Shown piece by piece: positions 26,174 through 39,900 of a stretch of DNA of 64,000 nucleotides. The translations under genes and the position numbers were made by a program. The number at the start of each line of letters is the position of its first letter. Within the stretch, counting starts at the first letter, position 1. Source of the DNA: Ophthalmolycus amberensis (Eukaryota; Chordata; Actinopteri; Perciformes; Zoarcidae); assembly GCA_024529925.1 (NCBI GenBank), contig JAFEUB010001053.1, forward strand, positions 1 through 64,000, written 5' to 3'. Under the pieces are notes generated by a model. The model worked only from the letters and a program-made list of their open reading frames with translations. It had not been told where the DNA came from and did not search any database.

Positions 26174-28072
26174 ATGAGGCGCAGTGTTGTTTGAGGGCTG
26201 CTGTGATGACCGCCCCAGGCTCCGCCACCACAGCACCGCTTCCTCTACACAACTTCACAGTGGACCCACGCTGCAGAGCATGCTGGGAGCTCTTCATAAT
26301 CCCACAAACACACGAACACTGTCGCTCACGGTTACCAGCGCATCTGCCAGCTGCCAGAGGGGCGCGAACAGGGACGCGCTATCTCGCAGAGACGCACACA
26401 GACTGACACACATGAATACGTACACACACACACACACACACACACACGAGTGGAAGGAGCAGATTGCATCCAAGGTGATAGATAGAGCACTGTGGGAAGG
26501 AACTGTGCCCGTTCAATTACAATCATTACTACCACTTTGGGAGATTTGTCATGGTTAAAGTGAGTTGGAGCTGTGGAGGAATCACCTTGAGCCCAGTAAA
26601 GTGCTGTTATTTTTGTTTTTCATAAAAGGGCCACGACGTCCTCAAGACTCTCTCCCGATTGAAAATGACTGACTCCTTAAAAGCACTTGGCACCTACGGA
26701 ACAGTAATCCACGAACCCGTAAAAACTGTCACCTGCTTTCAAGCAGAAGAGCAGAACATTTAAATGTGGTTCGCTGTGCCTTTCACTGTCGCCTCTGGGC
26801 TGGACAGGGGGAAGCCATGTCAGTCAAAGCGGGACCTGTTCGATGGAATTAGAGAGGGTCTGGACGGTGTGCTGTTCGCCACACAGGAGACCGAGGCCTT
26901 GCTGTCACTGATTGACAGACTGACAGAGGGGAGAATGGAAGACACGGAACACACACAGCTGTGGCGCTCCAACATGAGACCTCCGGTGCTCTGACTAAAT
27001 GATTGCTGAGTGAAAGTAAAGGCCAAAGTCATCACCACACCTTTGCTGAAAGGACACCACAGAACGCTTTTAGGATTGGATCAACTGTTGGTGAATGTGT
27101 ATTGATATGTGCAGTGATGTGGGTAAACTGTGACCTTATAGTTACTCAATTGCGCTCATATTTTTTGGTGCATGATGCCGGTCTGTGCTGCGGTAGTGGT
27201 GATAAAGAAAAAAGGATGACGGCAATTCTATGTAAAATATCGATAGATAGGTGTTAAATTATTTGTTTTTGATCCCTTAGATTTGTCTCTTTAAAGAACT
27301 GTGAATATATTTCGTGGAACATTTTACAGCTGAAGACACCTTCACCTTGTACACAATGTTAATGTGAGGCTGTTTCCGCACTCACTGCAGGTTGTCAATT
27401 ATTGGCTGACATGCAACAATACCAATGAGGCTGAAGAGGTGGAAAGAGATTTCCTTTATTCGTGGAGGCCTACACTTGGTGTGTCACCACACACTGTTAC
27501 AAGGTCTCTCATGTCACCACTCTGGCCTGTCAGCAACATCTGACCTTTAACCTTTTACCATGGGTCGTGACCTCGATCCAACTGTGGTTTTTGTGGTTGA
27601 GACAAGAAACAGAGACACGCCACACTCACAATCAATTTCTCGAATATCACTCGTTCCTCCTCTAGAGTCACGGATCTCCTTTTTGAGAAAAGACATCGCA
27701 CCCTGGGTGTATATTCTCTGAACCTGATATCATGAGGATGAGCGAAGACGTTATTGTCCACTGCCTCTGCATGAAGCCTATTCATGTTCTCTGACTCGAT
27801 ACACCCAGAGGCTGCCCGAGATGAAAAGCTGTCCAGGACACTGTCATTTACACATGGGAGGACTTTCTCCATCTTTCTGCCCATGACATGAAAGAAGGCC
27901 TCCCCTCTTTCCTCCTCTCAGTCGGGAAGCATCCATTCATCACAGTCAATCTGTTAATGCCAATGTGTGTGTGGAGGTGATCTCCAATCTGTCGCGCTGC
28001 TGTCACCTCACCAGTGCTACATGCCTGATCCCGGTTTATTCATCTGGCATATCATCCAGAACGGCTTTCACA

Positions 28073-28074
<2 letters not shown>

Positions 28075-28110
<36 letters not shown>
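28075..28110. repeat. (CA)n microsatellite
   Basis: About 18 CA units followed by (TCA)4, upstream of TAFA4. Confidence 0.9.
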
Positions 28111-28111
<1 letters not shown>

Positions 28112-28718
28112 CATCATCATCTCACAGTGTTTTCTCTCCCTCACACATGAACAAGCACACAGATTCACAGACCACTTCGTGCAGAGTTCCTCCTAGTTAC
28201 ACACACACACACGCTATCTCCTTCCTTCGCCTCATCTCTCACAAATATTTTGTCTGTCTCTCCAGCTCATTTCTCTCGCCTCCCTTGCTCTCCCGTCTCC
28301 TCGCTGCCGTCCATCGCCTCTCTGCTTGGCCGTGTCCTCATGCACAATCACAAATGCACACAATCCATTCCCCCTCATCCCCAGCCAGTCATCCTGAACA
28401 GCCCTCTGTGGGGTAAGTAGATAGGAGGCTGTTGAGACATGTAGAGCCGAAACGGCCCTCTGAGGATACCGGCTGTCCCACTGCTGGGAGCTATAGGAAG
28501 AGGGGGGTGGGAGGGTGGAGGAAGGGTTCAGATGAGAGTGAGTCTGGAGAAAGGAGTAATTGCCAAGTGTGTGAAATTTCTGTGTGGGGGGGGGGGGGGG
28601 GAGTGGGATGGTGGTTGGGTGTGAGGAGATGGAAAAGGGTGACAAAGACAGAGAATAGTCATCCACTGCGGACAGGAAAAGCGGCAAAGCCAGACATCAG
28701 GGTGCCACTCTCATACAG

Positions 28719-28784
28719 GTGTGTGTGTGTGCGTGTGTGTGTGTGTGTGCGTGTGTGTCTGCGTGTGTGTGTGTGTGTGTGGTG
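28719..28784. repeat. interrupted (GT)n microsatellite
   Basis: GT units interrupted by GC and CTGC, upstream of TAFA4. Confidence 0.85.
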
Positions 28785-29209
28785 TGTAAGGCTGGGTGAC
28801 AGGGGGTCAGGTTGGAGAGAGTAATCTCCCCAGGATTAAGAGTGCTGCTCCTGTGTTAATGTGACTGTCAATGAGAATTAAGTCCCTGGACCGATCCTCT
28901 CCACCCGGCTCTCCTCTCCCCCTCTCTCTCCCCTCTCCTGTCCGCCCTGTCACACTAATGACACCACTTTCTGTGGAGTGCCAACGCTGCACGCTAAAAA
29001 CAATGGGGAAATAATTACACTCTTTCAGTACAGTACAAATTGCAACGAGAGATATAAGCAACGGGGAGAGGGAGGGGATGAGGGGATGGGAGAGGGAGGG
29101 GATGAGACAAGGATGACTAACAATTACAACACGATAGGGGGTGGGTCTCATTACTGCGCCTATTAACATGCACCAAGTAATTTTCCCCCATCAGTTTGTG
29201 TGTGTGCGC

Positions 29210-29211
<2 letters not shown>

Positions 29212-29264
<53 letters not shown>
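29212..29264. repeat. (GA)n tract next to the CpG block
   Basis: About 26 perfect GA units. This is a polypurine mirror repeat, able in principle to form triplex DNA and to bind GAGA-type factors. It borders the candidate TAFA4 promoter block. Confidence 0.95.
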
Positions 29265-29270
<6 letters not shown>

Positions 29271-29279
29271 TGTGTGCCA

Positions 29280-30620
29280 GTGTGTGCGCCCAATAGTGTG
29301 TGTACATTAGGTTCTGCAACACACCTCTCTGCCTCCGTGCCCGGAGAGCCCGGCGGCACCTCATTTCTCTCCCATATCTCTGAGCTCCGCGCGCTCTCCT
29401 CTCTATTCCCAGCCGATCACGATCCATGCAAAGCGATTATAAAGGCGCGTGAAAAGAGCCCGGTCAGCGGATCAGCCTCGCAGATCACTCAATAGAAGCA
29501 GCGCGGAGCTTCGACCGATCGCTTATTTAACCTTATAGCGGTAAAAACACCGCATCAATCTCACACCACTTGCCCTAACCGACAGAACACGCTAGACACG
29601 GTCAGCGGGAATTGACGGACGTTGGAATCGGCTCATCATGTGGTCCATTTTTACGCATGGCAATCACGCGCCGTGGGAGCGGAGTCAATTGGAGATCGCG
29701 GAAGGTTTTTGTTGGGAAAATCCTGATGCTTTTTTTAAGAAATCGTTCCTCAGCAAAAATGTTTGCTGCGCTCTGAGCAAATAACATCAAAGTTGTTTCC
29801 AGCTCGCAAGTCAGACAATCAGCACCCCTTCTCTCTCTGCTGCCCATGGAAAAAATGTTCCACATCTCTACAGCCAAAGTCCCCCTCTGACATCCTCGTT
29901 TCATTAGCCTACTGACCGTGCGCCATGAAAAGGCACATGGAATTAAAATGTGAATATATAGCTACTTATTGAATTTGAATAAAAAACACCACCTTACCCA
30001 AATCTATAAACTCGATGGCATGATCACAGAGAATTGTAAAGGATCCAGGTTGCCACTTTCTGCTTCAACTCCACTGGTTTTGTTTTCCACTAAACGGGGC
30101 AATCCTTTTGAGCCTCCTGCCCAGCTCCCGGAGCCCGCGCACAAACGCACTGAAGCAGGGGTGAGGAGGGCTACTGCAACGCCAGAGTACCAGCCCTCCG
30201 GAGCCGGGTGAGAAAATAGAGCTCGCGCAATAGCGATGTGCTCCAATGTGCCATGATCGTGCCACGTCCCATCTTAAAAGCACACCGAGGAGGAAGTCAT
30301 CAAAAGTGCGTAATTCCCCCAAAGAGAAACCGGGATGATGTCTCTTGCGACCACTCCACACAAGTTCAATCCCCCTGCGCGCGAATGTCACAGGGAGGCG
30401 TTAAAGTCGCCGGAGAGCAATGCTATAGCGATGCAAGAGTGATAGTTGCGCTCCCTTCGCTCCTCCCGAGCTGGGATCGATTGGACATGAGAAATGCGAT
30501 GCGAGCCCGTCTTCCCCATTCAGAACACGTGCAGCAGCGCCCGCCCAGTTCACCAGCTCCCAAGTACACCCCCTCTTCCTCACTGATGTCATGTAGTTTA
30601 CAAGTAGCATGGACTGTGGG
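29280..30620. promoter_or_regulatory. CpG-rich block, candidate TAFA4 promoter / first exon region
   Basis: The AT/CA-rich background gives way here to more than 1 kb rich in GC and undepleted CpG (for example the stretches around 29390-29480, 29500-29700 and 30110-30500). It is the only such block between the TAFA4 start exon and EOGT. TAFA4 needs an upstream noncoding exon, so this is the natural place for its promoter. A perfect (GA)n tract borders it on the left. No coding exon with homology was recognised inside. The direction and exact start are not determined. Confidence 0.4.
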
Positions 30621-33185
30621 GGGGTCATCTTAACAAGTCATGTATCGTCATTGTGGAACACTTGACTTGTCCATTTTTTCATTTTTTATTGTTTTGTTAT
30701 TATGTTTTATGGTTTGTATCAATTCATCTTAAAACGTGTACAACAGATCGGGGGAGAAAATGCAGAGGGAGTATTTTGGGTGCACACCTGGTCATGCACC
30801 GTTTAACATTGTCACACATTTTACATGGGATATTGTCTAATTGAAGAGTATCATTGATTTTTGATCAAATTGGTAAGAGTTTGCCCCGTTGTGAAAGTGT
30901 TAACACGTCACCACTCCATTACTTGTGTATAACTTATGTGTGTTGAGTTGAGGAGGGGTCTGGTGACTGACAGCTGCGCGAGGTGCGCGAGTCGATGACC
31001 CCTGCTCATCACATAATAGTCCACCTCGTCTCCACACTTCGATCATGTTACAGATGGTGTCTGGATATCAATACTTGGGTCTGTACTCGGCTAATACGCG
31101 CGGATGGTGTAAATCTAACCCCCCCTCCCACTGCGATGTTAAACAGAATTTAATCACCGCTGCCTCTCCGTTACGCACCAGGAGACAGCCTATCAATTAT
31201 TCCATCCCTAGAATATTCTAGTGTGTTGATGGCGATTGATTGCTTTGCGCTGTATTTGCAGTCGTTAAGACTTAGAGGAGGTCGATGTCTGCTAACGACC
31301 CAAGGTGAGGAGTATCCGATACGTTCTGATGTCTTCCTTGTTTTCTTGTTGCGAGCATTGCTGGGCCGTACGGCGAGCCCTGTGTCAGTGGAACTATCGT
31401 TTTGTTGGGAGTTAGATACGTGACTTTTAATTTACAGTAGCAAAACACATGAAATGTAACGAATTTCAAGACTGAAACATGGAGCGCTGGCATTTATCAC
31501 TAATCTTGTCTGGCACTGTCCTTCCTTTATGACCATTTTGCTACCTGCATGACTTTGAACTGACACCATTAGTCAATGACGTATAGGTTCGCCAGGACTG
31601 AGGTACAAGCAGCCCTTTAGTTGCAGGATGCAGAATAAAAAACAAACATTAAACTGAAGTAAAGATCCTAGTTTTAGCACCATGGACAGGGCCAGACGCG
31701 CTGCATATAAATTCAGGACGCTGGACAGCTCCAGACTGTCCTGTCACTGTGCTTTTCTTTTAGCTTACTTTGCTGTCAAGAGGCTAATCTGCTTTGCAGA
31801 CAAAACAAACAAAAGTAGATGAACTGTGTCGAGTGTGCGTATTAAAAGGGAAAGAAAAAAAACCACAAGAAACTTGATAAAACATAACATATCAAGTTTG
31901 CACCGGCAAGTGGTTGTGTCTACTGAACCTGTGTCACAATGGGGATCGCAGGCCTTTTATCTTAAAGTGAGGCAGCTAATGGATACAACAGCCCACAGCA
32001 CTTATCTCATCTATCCATCCTCTGAGGGGCCAGGTGGTATCAGAGGAAACCACACCATGTGACGTACACACGGACTTGAAAGTGCAAGATTGAGCGGGGT
32101 GAAATCTAATTTACTTCCCTTATTCCCGTCACATTTGTAAGTGTTACAGAGCCATCTGCTCACTTAACATGTTTCTCAGCATGTATCCGTTTCAGCGTTT
32201 CATTCTGAAGCCGGAATGAGAAGTTAAAGGGTGCATCCTCATCCTTATAGGTGGTGGAAAGGGTCAAAGTATAGGCTGAAGTCTTCTTGGCGTGTCACGT
32301 ATCGAGGAGCGGGGTTATAGGATATCCTCTGGGATTGTTCCCCCAATAACCATCGCCACAGGGGAGAAAAAAAAACATTAAGGAAATATCTGCTCACAGC
32401 TTGAGGCATATTTCTTCCTCCTTAATCGATGTTCCTGCATTCATCCCTCTGAGAGACGCTGTTTTCCTGGTGCGAGGGGACGCCTGGAAAAGTGGCCACG
32501 GTAAAATGATCGGGTTGTGATTGATTTGTCCGAGTTCAGCGGTGAGAAATGTTTGTCTTTTGAGATCAATTAAAGTATGCTCATGTGCACGTTATAAAAA
32601 GCGAAGATACACGATCTTTGGGTAAGAATGAAATAAATAAAAAACAACAAAGCTGGTGTGGACGGAACAGAAAGTTCAGAATGTAACTGCAGATGCGGCT
32701 CAGACTAAAATAGGGCAATAAACAGTCGCCAATAGTGAGATATCTCACGCGAAAAGCAAACTCGCATAACAACTCCTAATTCTAAAGTGTGAATCGCGGA
32801 TCAGCCGTGATAATGACTTTACTCACAGCTTCCACCTCAGTGATTAAACCTCGGCCCTTTCTCGCAATCAGCTCTCCTGTCCCGACGCGTCGACAGCCCG
32901 CTTCTTCTCTGCAGGGTCCTACATTAAGGGCGACAGAGACAAAGCAACTCAACATTTATGGAGGACAGCACACGATTACCCACGACACGACTAAACGAGG
33001 CCACCCGAGACATGGCTGTTGTGGAACTGTGGGAGGTAAACTTCCAGCGGCCTGAGGCAGCGCATGTGGGGCCCGTTCATAGAGAAGCCTGCCTGTGCGA
33101 CACCGCCAAGTCATTTCACCAGCGCACATATACGCTGCGCCCTGGCGGCCAATGACGCAAGGTTATACTGTGCGCACGGCGACCG

Positions 33186-33220
<35 letters not shown>

Positions 33221-34089
33221 GAGATGATTTTGCACTGAAGACTTGTTTTCTTCACGCGTTAGGCTACACTTGAAATCGAAAGGTGGGTTTGGTGATCCGA
33301 TGCGTTTCTGAACGTCTTCTCTTCCACTCAAGTGCTCCATTTTGGACATGGGCAGGCTTTGCGCATTAAAACAGGACTTGGTCATCGATTCGGAGCCGCG
33401 ATGAAGGTTAATGAGAACAGGCATCTTGGTTCCTCTGCTTTTGATTCCCCCCCCCCCCCCACTTCATGGATATTCTTCATTTCTTTACGAGGTCACTGGC
33501 AGAAACCGGAGCAGGGCCATGAATAGTATCCATCCCAGACAGGCCCGGTGTCTGTCAATACCCCGAAAGTTCAGACACAACATCCGCAAAAAGCGGACAG
33601 GAGCACGACTGCTGACATCAAACATGTGACTTTGGAGCAAACACGGAAACAAACAGTGACTTCTTATGACCCGCTGGATATATTTGTGAAGAAATTGTTC
33701 TCACTCTCTACACACTGTTTGGAACAAGTCCGTCAGGGACGAGCACACAGCGCAGGATTTGGCCTCATGTGTGATGTTGTACTGCCCCCGCGTGGCTCAG
33801 ATTCGTCACTGTTCACTTAGTAGTTTTTGAGGTCATCCAGATTTATTACGGTGACAGTAAAAACTGGACTAGTGCCCTTTTGCGAAGAGCCCTCTCTCTC
33901 TCCTCAGACATGAACTCACTAAAATAATGAAACCCACAGCAAAGAGCTGTCCGGTGTCAGCAAGAACCGACCTTCAGTCCCCCCCCCCCCCCCCTCCAAG
34001 GTCAGACTTCAAAAGATGATTGATGCAATTAAGATGAATTCAATTTCTGAAGCCAAATATGGCCCGCACAGACAGGAAGACATTCTTCA
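30621..34089. other. TAFA4-EOGT intergenic region
   Basis: About 3.5 kb between the CpG-rich block and the EOGT poly(A) signal. It holds poly(C) runs at 33.45 and 33.98 kb and a CA tract at 33.2 kb. Several CpG-containing patches occur (32.8-33.2 kb). No exon or RNA gene was recognised. Confidence 0.5.
33188..33217. repeat. (CA)n microsatellite
   Basis: About 15 CA units in the TAFA4-EOGT intergenic region. Confidence 0.9.
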
Positions 34090-35318
34090 GCATTTTTAAG
34101 AATCATTTATTTCATAATATTACACAGCTTTGGAATATGAAACCGCCTACAAGTTCAAGCACAGCCCCGACCAAAAAGTTCTGACTGAGTTTAACTCGGT
34201 TTCATGGATAAATAAAACATCACCAGGTAACACGAAAGTCATCTGATCGCTCAAAATACTCCTGCGCATTGCATCGGACTGCATGCAGATTGTGCTCATT
34301 CCATCTTTTACAAATTTACCTAAAAATACAAAACAGCATTCAAGAGTTTAGAAAAGGTAATGTCACCAGCAGCACCCTCATCATTTGACCATACTGACCA
34401 ACAAACACACAAACGTTTAAATAATGAATGTTACGACTGTAAAAGAACACCATGTCAACTGTAAAGACAGACACACAAATAAAAGGTAGAATTAAAAAGT
34501 CCACCAGATGTTTTTTTTAATTTAGCTGACAAAAGCAACACTATTTTTCATCAAGTGGAGTGTTGAATTTTACTGACAAATACTTGAATGTTTGTTCCAC
34601 AGTGCTTACCATCAATGTGTTGTACAAACACTAATACTGATATAAAAGAAATCCCTCTTGGCAGGAGGAGTGTCTGAGTTACCTTCTGTCCCTCACTTCT
34701 ATAGAGGTTAAAACTATTTCGATGAGCAAAAACTTAAATTCATATGTCAAACTAAATGCAAAAATAACTGTATGCGTGAATCCAGCATGTGAATACTGCA
34801 CATCATATTGGACTGGAGTGTGCTGGATGTGCTCAGAAACTCTGGTGGGATTGTCGACAGCTCCGAGGAGGCTGGCGTCAAGGTGACACTGATGAAATGT
34901 GACAAGATGTCGCGTGTGAAGGGACGCCGTAACAGCTGCTCATTAGCTAACTTTGCCGGCGTGGAATGAAGTAGACGCAGCAGCGGTAATGAAGAAACAT
35001 AGGACACATCGTATCGCTCTCCAGATGCTGCGACTGCACACGCCTCGCCTTTTAACTGATTTGACACTAATAAGAGCTGGTGGTGGAGGCTGTTCAACCC
35101 TGAGTATTACTTTTCACTCATCCAGACCTATCAAAGCAGCAGCGGACAGGAGGTGACAAATACTCTACCAGACCACTGACGGATGAGGTAACTTAAAAAT
35201 AAAATCGTATAAAATGACTCTGCCAATGTGAAGAGCGCTTTAGATCACAAGAAACGAGCGGGTTCGTGTTAAAAGTTCTTCAGCGTCCGGATGTCTGTGT
35301 CCCACACTCACAGAGACT
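34090..35318 (-). other. eogt: EOGT 3' UTR with poly(A) signal
   Basis: Sequence downstream of the EOGT stop codon. On the minus strand an AATAAA hexamer lies at 34106-34111, so cleavage would fall near 34085-34100 and give a UTR of about 1.2 kb. The stretch holds no other exon that I can recognise. The end point is inferred from the hexamer alone. Confidence 0.55.
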
Positions 35319-36019
35319 CTAGAGTTCATCATGAAGGGTACGACGCTGCCATTTGGGATGGTGTGTGACGTACTCAGCTGCCTCCAGCACGAGGCGCATG
35401 AACTCCCCCACAACGAAGGAGTAGTTGGTAAACTTCGGATGGTCCCCGAGGGTTGGATGGTGACCCTGAGGGAAGAGACAGAGAAACGTGTGTACATTAA
35501 ATGGACGCATAAAAGCATTCAAATCGGTGTGTTTTGTATCGTCAGGGTGTCCCAGCGATTAGGTGACGAGGGATATGACATGCGCGAGGAATGAAGCCTG
35601 TTCGTTTGTTTTTACATTGCCTCTAATTGCCCACAGTGAAATGAGTGTAAGTGTGTGAAGATAGGTGAGATGAATTGAGAAGGCTCACACTGAGGTGCCT
35701 GAGAGCTAATGGCTGGTACGGGAGTTTCCCCTACCTTGTCCTGTGGGTGCACTTTGTCCATTTTCTGCCAAGTCACGTATCGAATGCCCCGAAGCCGAGC
35801 CAAATCTCGATAGCAGCTCTCATCCTGACAATTATATCTGCGAGGGACAGATGCACACACTTTATCTCTTGCTCTACTCGGTCTGCCTCACTTTCTCTCT
35901 CTCTTTCTCTCGCTCTCTCTTGCTGTAGAAACACTGTAGTTCTCGCACTGTGTCACTCACCAAAAGTGCACAAAATACTCCCACACATGCCCATTCTCTC
36001 TCTCTCTCTCTCACTCTCG

Positions 36020-36062
<43 letters not shown>

Positions 36063-36222
36063 ACTCCAAAAATCTCTTCTACCCAGGGTAGCCAGGTGTG
36101 ATCAATGCCTGGTTAATCAGACAGTATTTCAAAGTCATACACTAAGTGTCTGAGGGCTACTTTGGGCAGAGCACGCTGCCATCGCTCTCCCTGCTCCCCT
36201 CTGTCTTTTACTGTCTTTCACT

Positions 36223-36262
<40 letters not shown>

Positions 36263-36877
36263 CAGACAAAAAATGTCACTCACAGCTCAAAGATTACAGC
36301 CCAGTCAGGGAGGAAGAGGAGGTGCGTGAGACCCGCCCCGTGCATCCCGATAAAGATGTCAGAGTTGCTGGTGATCCTCAACTGCACCAGGAAGGGAACA
36401 TCCCTGAAAGGCAGTCAGGGAGTCACACATCAATCATCTTTATTGTGTAAACACTGTTGCTGTTACAACCTTTAAAAAGCTTTACATTGACTTATTCATG
36501 TTCAGCACTGTTACATTGCTGACCAATGCCAAGCAGCACTGAATACCTCCCGTAGTACTGTGACAAGCACTCTATAACTCACTTGTATTTGTAGTCCACC
36601 ACGTTGACCTCCAGTAAAGGCACAGTCTTGAGGGCATTTACCAGCTGTAACAACAACAGAGGGACGTGTTCTCTGATCAATGAGAGAGCAAACAAATATA
36701 GGCAGCGACCATATAAATCACAAGCCTTTTTTACTTGTACGGTTTATAGCAAATACGATTTTAAATAGGCACTTAACAGATGTGGGCAGTAAATCAATGG
36801 TGGAAAGGAGGGACTGAGGGCGTGAGAGAGTTGTACAGAGAGAAGAAAGAGAAGGAGACAAAGAGAGAGAGCGAGAG

Positions 36878-36916
<39 letters not shown>

Positions 36917-39900
36917 GAATGACAGAGAAGGAGGAAAAAAGGAGAAAAGGATGGAGGGAAAAGAGCAAGTGCAAGAAAGTTAAGGGACAGAAAGGAGGAG
37001 GGAGGGCGGTGCTTCACTCACCTCCACTTGGTTTAATATCCTTCTGTATTCTGTGCTGCGTGCCAGCAGGGTGACACGAACACGCCCCTCCTGAAAACAG
37101 CAATGCGCCCAATAATCAATCAGCCAAGGACAGGAAAGATAGGCGGCTGGCAAAAGCCTCTATTTAAAATGTGTCGTTTGTACAGCACAGAGGAGACGAC
37201 ACATCAGCTAAAATCACATTCCAAAGTATTTTTACAGAGGTTTCCTTTATTGACGAGCTCTTATTAGTTTATACAGTGTGTAGATTTAATATATTCTTCT
37301 GCTGCCACCTTGTGTTCTGAAGGAGAACACCTTACTAAAGGCAGTGGGCGCATATGTATTTAACACAGACCTCGTGTATTCTCTTCTGCTTAAATATGTT
37401 TAAAAGTACTGGAAAAGATGGCATGCTGAGAAAGACCAGGACTGAGTAGAATCATGACACGGTGGAGCTGGGAGGAGAGGGCCGGTCGAGGCGGATGAAC
37501 AGGACACAATAGAGGAGAGCAGCAGTGTGAGTCTCTGGCGGTGCCATTAATCTAGGGATGAAAGGAGGAGGGTCAGGGCAGAGAGGACCGCTCGTTCAGT
37601 CGCAGGCCCGCTGTCGCCAGCAGCCCCACGTCTCGCCGAAAGTTCTCTTAGCATATTTCCAGCGACGGCCGTGAATACCCAATGAGCTGCTCTACAGGAA
37701 GGAAGAAGTTATTGGGCTTCGCCGGTCATAAAGATACATTCAAACGCTTCAAACCTGGGATCATAAAACACCTGTGAAAAAGTGCTGAAGAGTTATGGAT
37801 GCAGGAGGAATAAGGAGGTGGCTGCGGCAGTATTCAAGTGTGCGCATCCATCTTTCAGAAACTAGAAGGCTATACGGTCAGCGAGGAGCTCTTTCCCTGA
37901 GTTTATCGTAGTAATGAAATCACCTCGTCGTAGTGAGTGGAGTGACTTGGCGCTCCATCACACACGGTTGCTCATTCTGCTCGTCAACATACATTTTACT
38001 TCGAGAACCTGATCTTTGCTTAAAAACTGTAAGGAAAGCCTGATCAGTGAAAGAAGTGAACAAGTTGTTTTTCTATTTTCTTCTGAAAATATTCTGAAAA
38101 AACATTTCCACTGCAAAGATATTCAGTGCTTAGTTTCAGAAAAAAATAAATGTTCTCAGGTGTAAATTGTCTGAACAGCTTTTTAGGAGAAATATTGTGA
38201 CATTCACAGCGTAGGAATCCGAGGTGCAAGAAAGAGTGAAGGCGACATAAAAGTTAGTGATATTCAACAGAAAGCAGAGACGCTGGTGGAAAGGATCAAA
38301 CATTTTCTGTCACACACTGAGCAGTTATTTGAACTTGCTAAAGACTTGTAACTGGAGATCTATCACAGCAAACAACTTGCAGCGTTGCTTAGCTAGTTGC
38401 TCCTCTCACTCATGCTATTTTGGTACAGGTGTAAAAGGACACCAAATCAGTAAACCTGATGTAGTGCTTTGGTTTTGGTGCTTTTACTAAAAACAGTAGG
38501 GTAAATTGGGGAAACTTTTCCCAGTAGGGGAAATTGTTGGGTGTAATGTGACAAGGCCCCTTATTGTGAATTTATCAGATATTAAATCAAGCTGGACACA
38601 AAGAAAGAGTTCCATGACCGGGAATCGAACCTGGGCCGCGGCGGTGAGAGCACCGAATCCTAACCACTAGACCACCAGGGACCTGTTTGCACTTGCTCAG
38701 CAGCTGAAAATCTAACATGTGGAGCAGTATACCAGTAGTCACTTTCAGGTCTGCACAAGTTTACAAGTCATCTCCAAGATCTTTCCAGGTAGGATCTATT
38801 GTTTCTACATAAGCACATACAATGTAAACAGAGCGGGTCAGTTATTAACAGTTAAAATCATAATCTTCCTTTTCGTTCGATTCACAGTGGATCTGTTCAT
38901 GTGTCTGTGGCAGGAAGGAGCTTGTGTTTTGGTGAGCGAATTGCAGGAATGTGTTTTTCGACGGCACGGCGGTGAAAGCCCCGAATCCGTAACACAAGAC
39001 CACCAGGGAACTGAGTAACTAAAACAACATGCCTTCTGTGTGAAACAACATAAAACTATGATGGTTTCTGGATAAACATGTGAACTAGAACCCTACTAAT
39101 GGCTTTACACGTTAAAGCTAATTGACCAGAAAGTGCACACGCTTTCTGTTACCGCAGACTATTTCCCAGTCCTGTGATTTCTTCCCTTCCAGGCATCCAG
39201 TAGTTTCCACCCGTAACAGCAGGCTGCGACAATCAACGTGCAGAGAGCTTTAGATCACAGTGAACAACTCACAGTCTCGATTTATTTGTCAGTCTGTTGG
39301 CTTTGAGACGGTATCACCAGCCTTGTATTTTCAGTGAAGAGCTTTGCAAGATGGGAGTCTGCACGTGGATGTAACATATACATTTAATATCAATCTGCTC
39401 ATTAACAGCATATTAAATACAGTTCAGTAACTTGTTTGTGTTGGTTGGTATGTAAAATTGAGAGGTCTCCCATCTATGATGGTCCTTAACAATTTAACGT
39501 TCACATTCAGATCAGATTGAATGAGTCATGTTTTTCTTTTTCTAACGCTGCTGTTACCCTTCCTGTTGGTTAGTATAGTTCTGATGTCTAATTTGATAAA
39601 GAAAGAATAAACTAAACTAAACCAGGATAAATGGTGAAGATCAGCTGAGATGTGTGTGGGTCACCCTTTTATCAGTCTACAAAGAAGGTCCCTGGTGGTC
39701 TAGTGGTTAGGATTCGGCGCTCTCACCGCCGCGGCCCGGGTTCGATTCCCGGTCAGGGAACACTTTCTTTGTCTCCTGCATAATTTCAAATATTGATAAC
39801 TAATAAATTCACAATAAGGGGCCTTGTCACATTACACCCAACAATTTCACATACTGAGAAATATATGTGTGTTTAGTAAAATCTCCCTTTATGAAAGCTG

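Larger units (their letters stand above)
14235..29279. other. region upstream of the TAFA4 start exon
   Basis: This is probably a 5' intron of TAFA4, because the start exon begins with an acceptor. It holds the hAT-like MITE, the DUF4806-bearing element and many CA/GA tracts. Reading frames at 14.1-14.4, 24.6-25.2 and 28.0-28.8 kb follow purine-rich or CA repeats and show no domain. I saw no other gene. Confidence 0.5.
38517..39858. repeat. inverted duplication carrying two tRNA-Glu genes in an EOGT intron
   Basis: The stretch 38517-38682 and the reverse complement of 39688-39858 are nearly the same sequence. Both read AAATTGTTGGGTGTAATGTG, then ACAAGGCCCCTTATTGTGAA, a slightly diverged spacer, ACAAAGAAAG and the tRNA-Glu body. 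The arms are about 165-170 bp and are separated by about 1 kb containing a third tRNA-Glu fragment. The unit lies in the 3-kb intron between EOGT exons 37022-37090 and 40163-40249. The two tRNA genes diverge. Confidence 0.85.

Noticed and set aside
28432..28824. Plus-strand ORF of 130 codons
   Set aside because: It crosses a poly(G) run and a GT microsatellite, with no conserved domain and no splice support.
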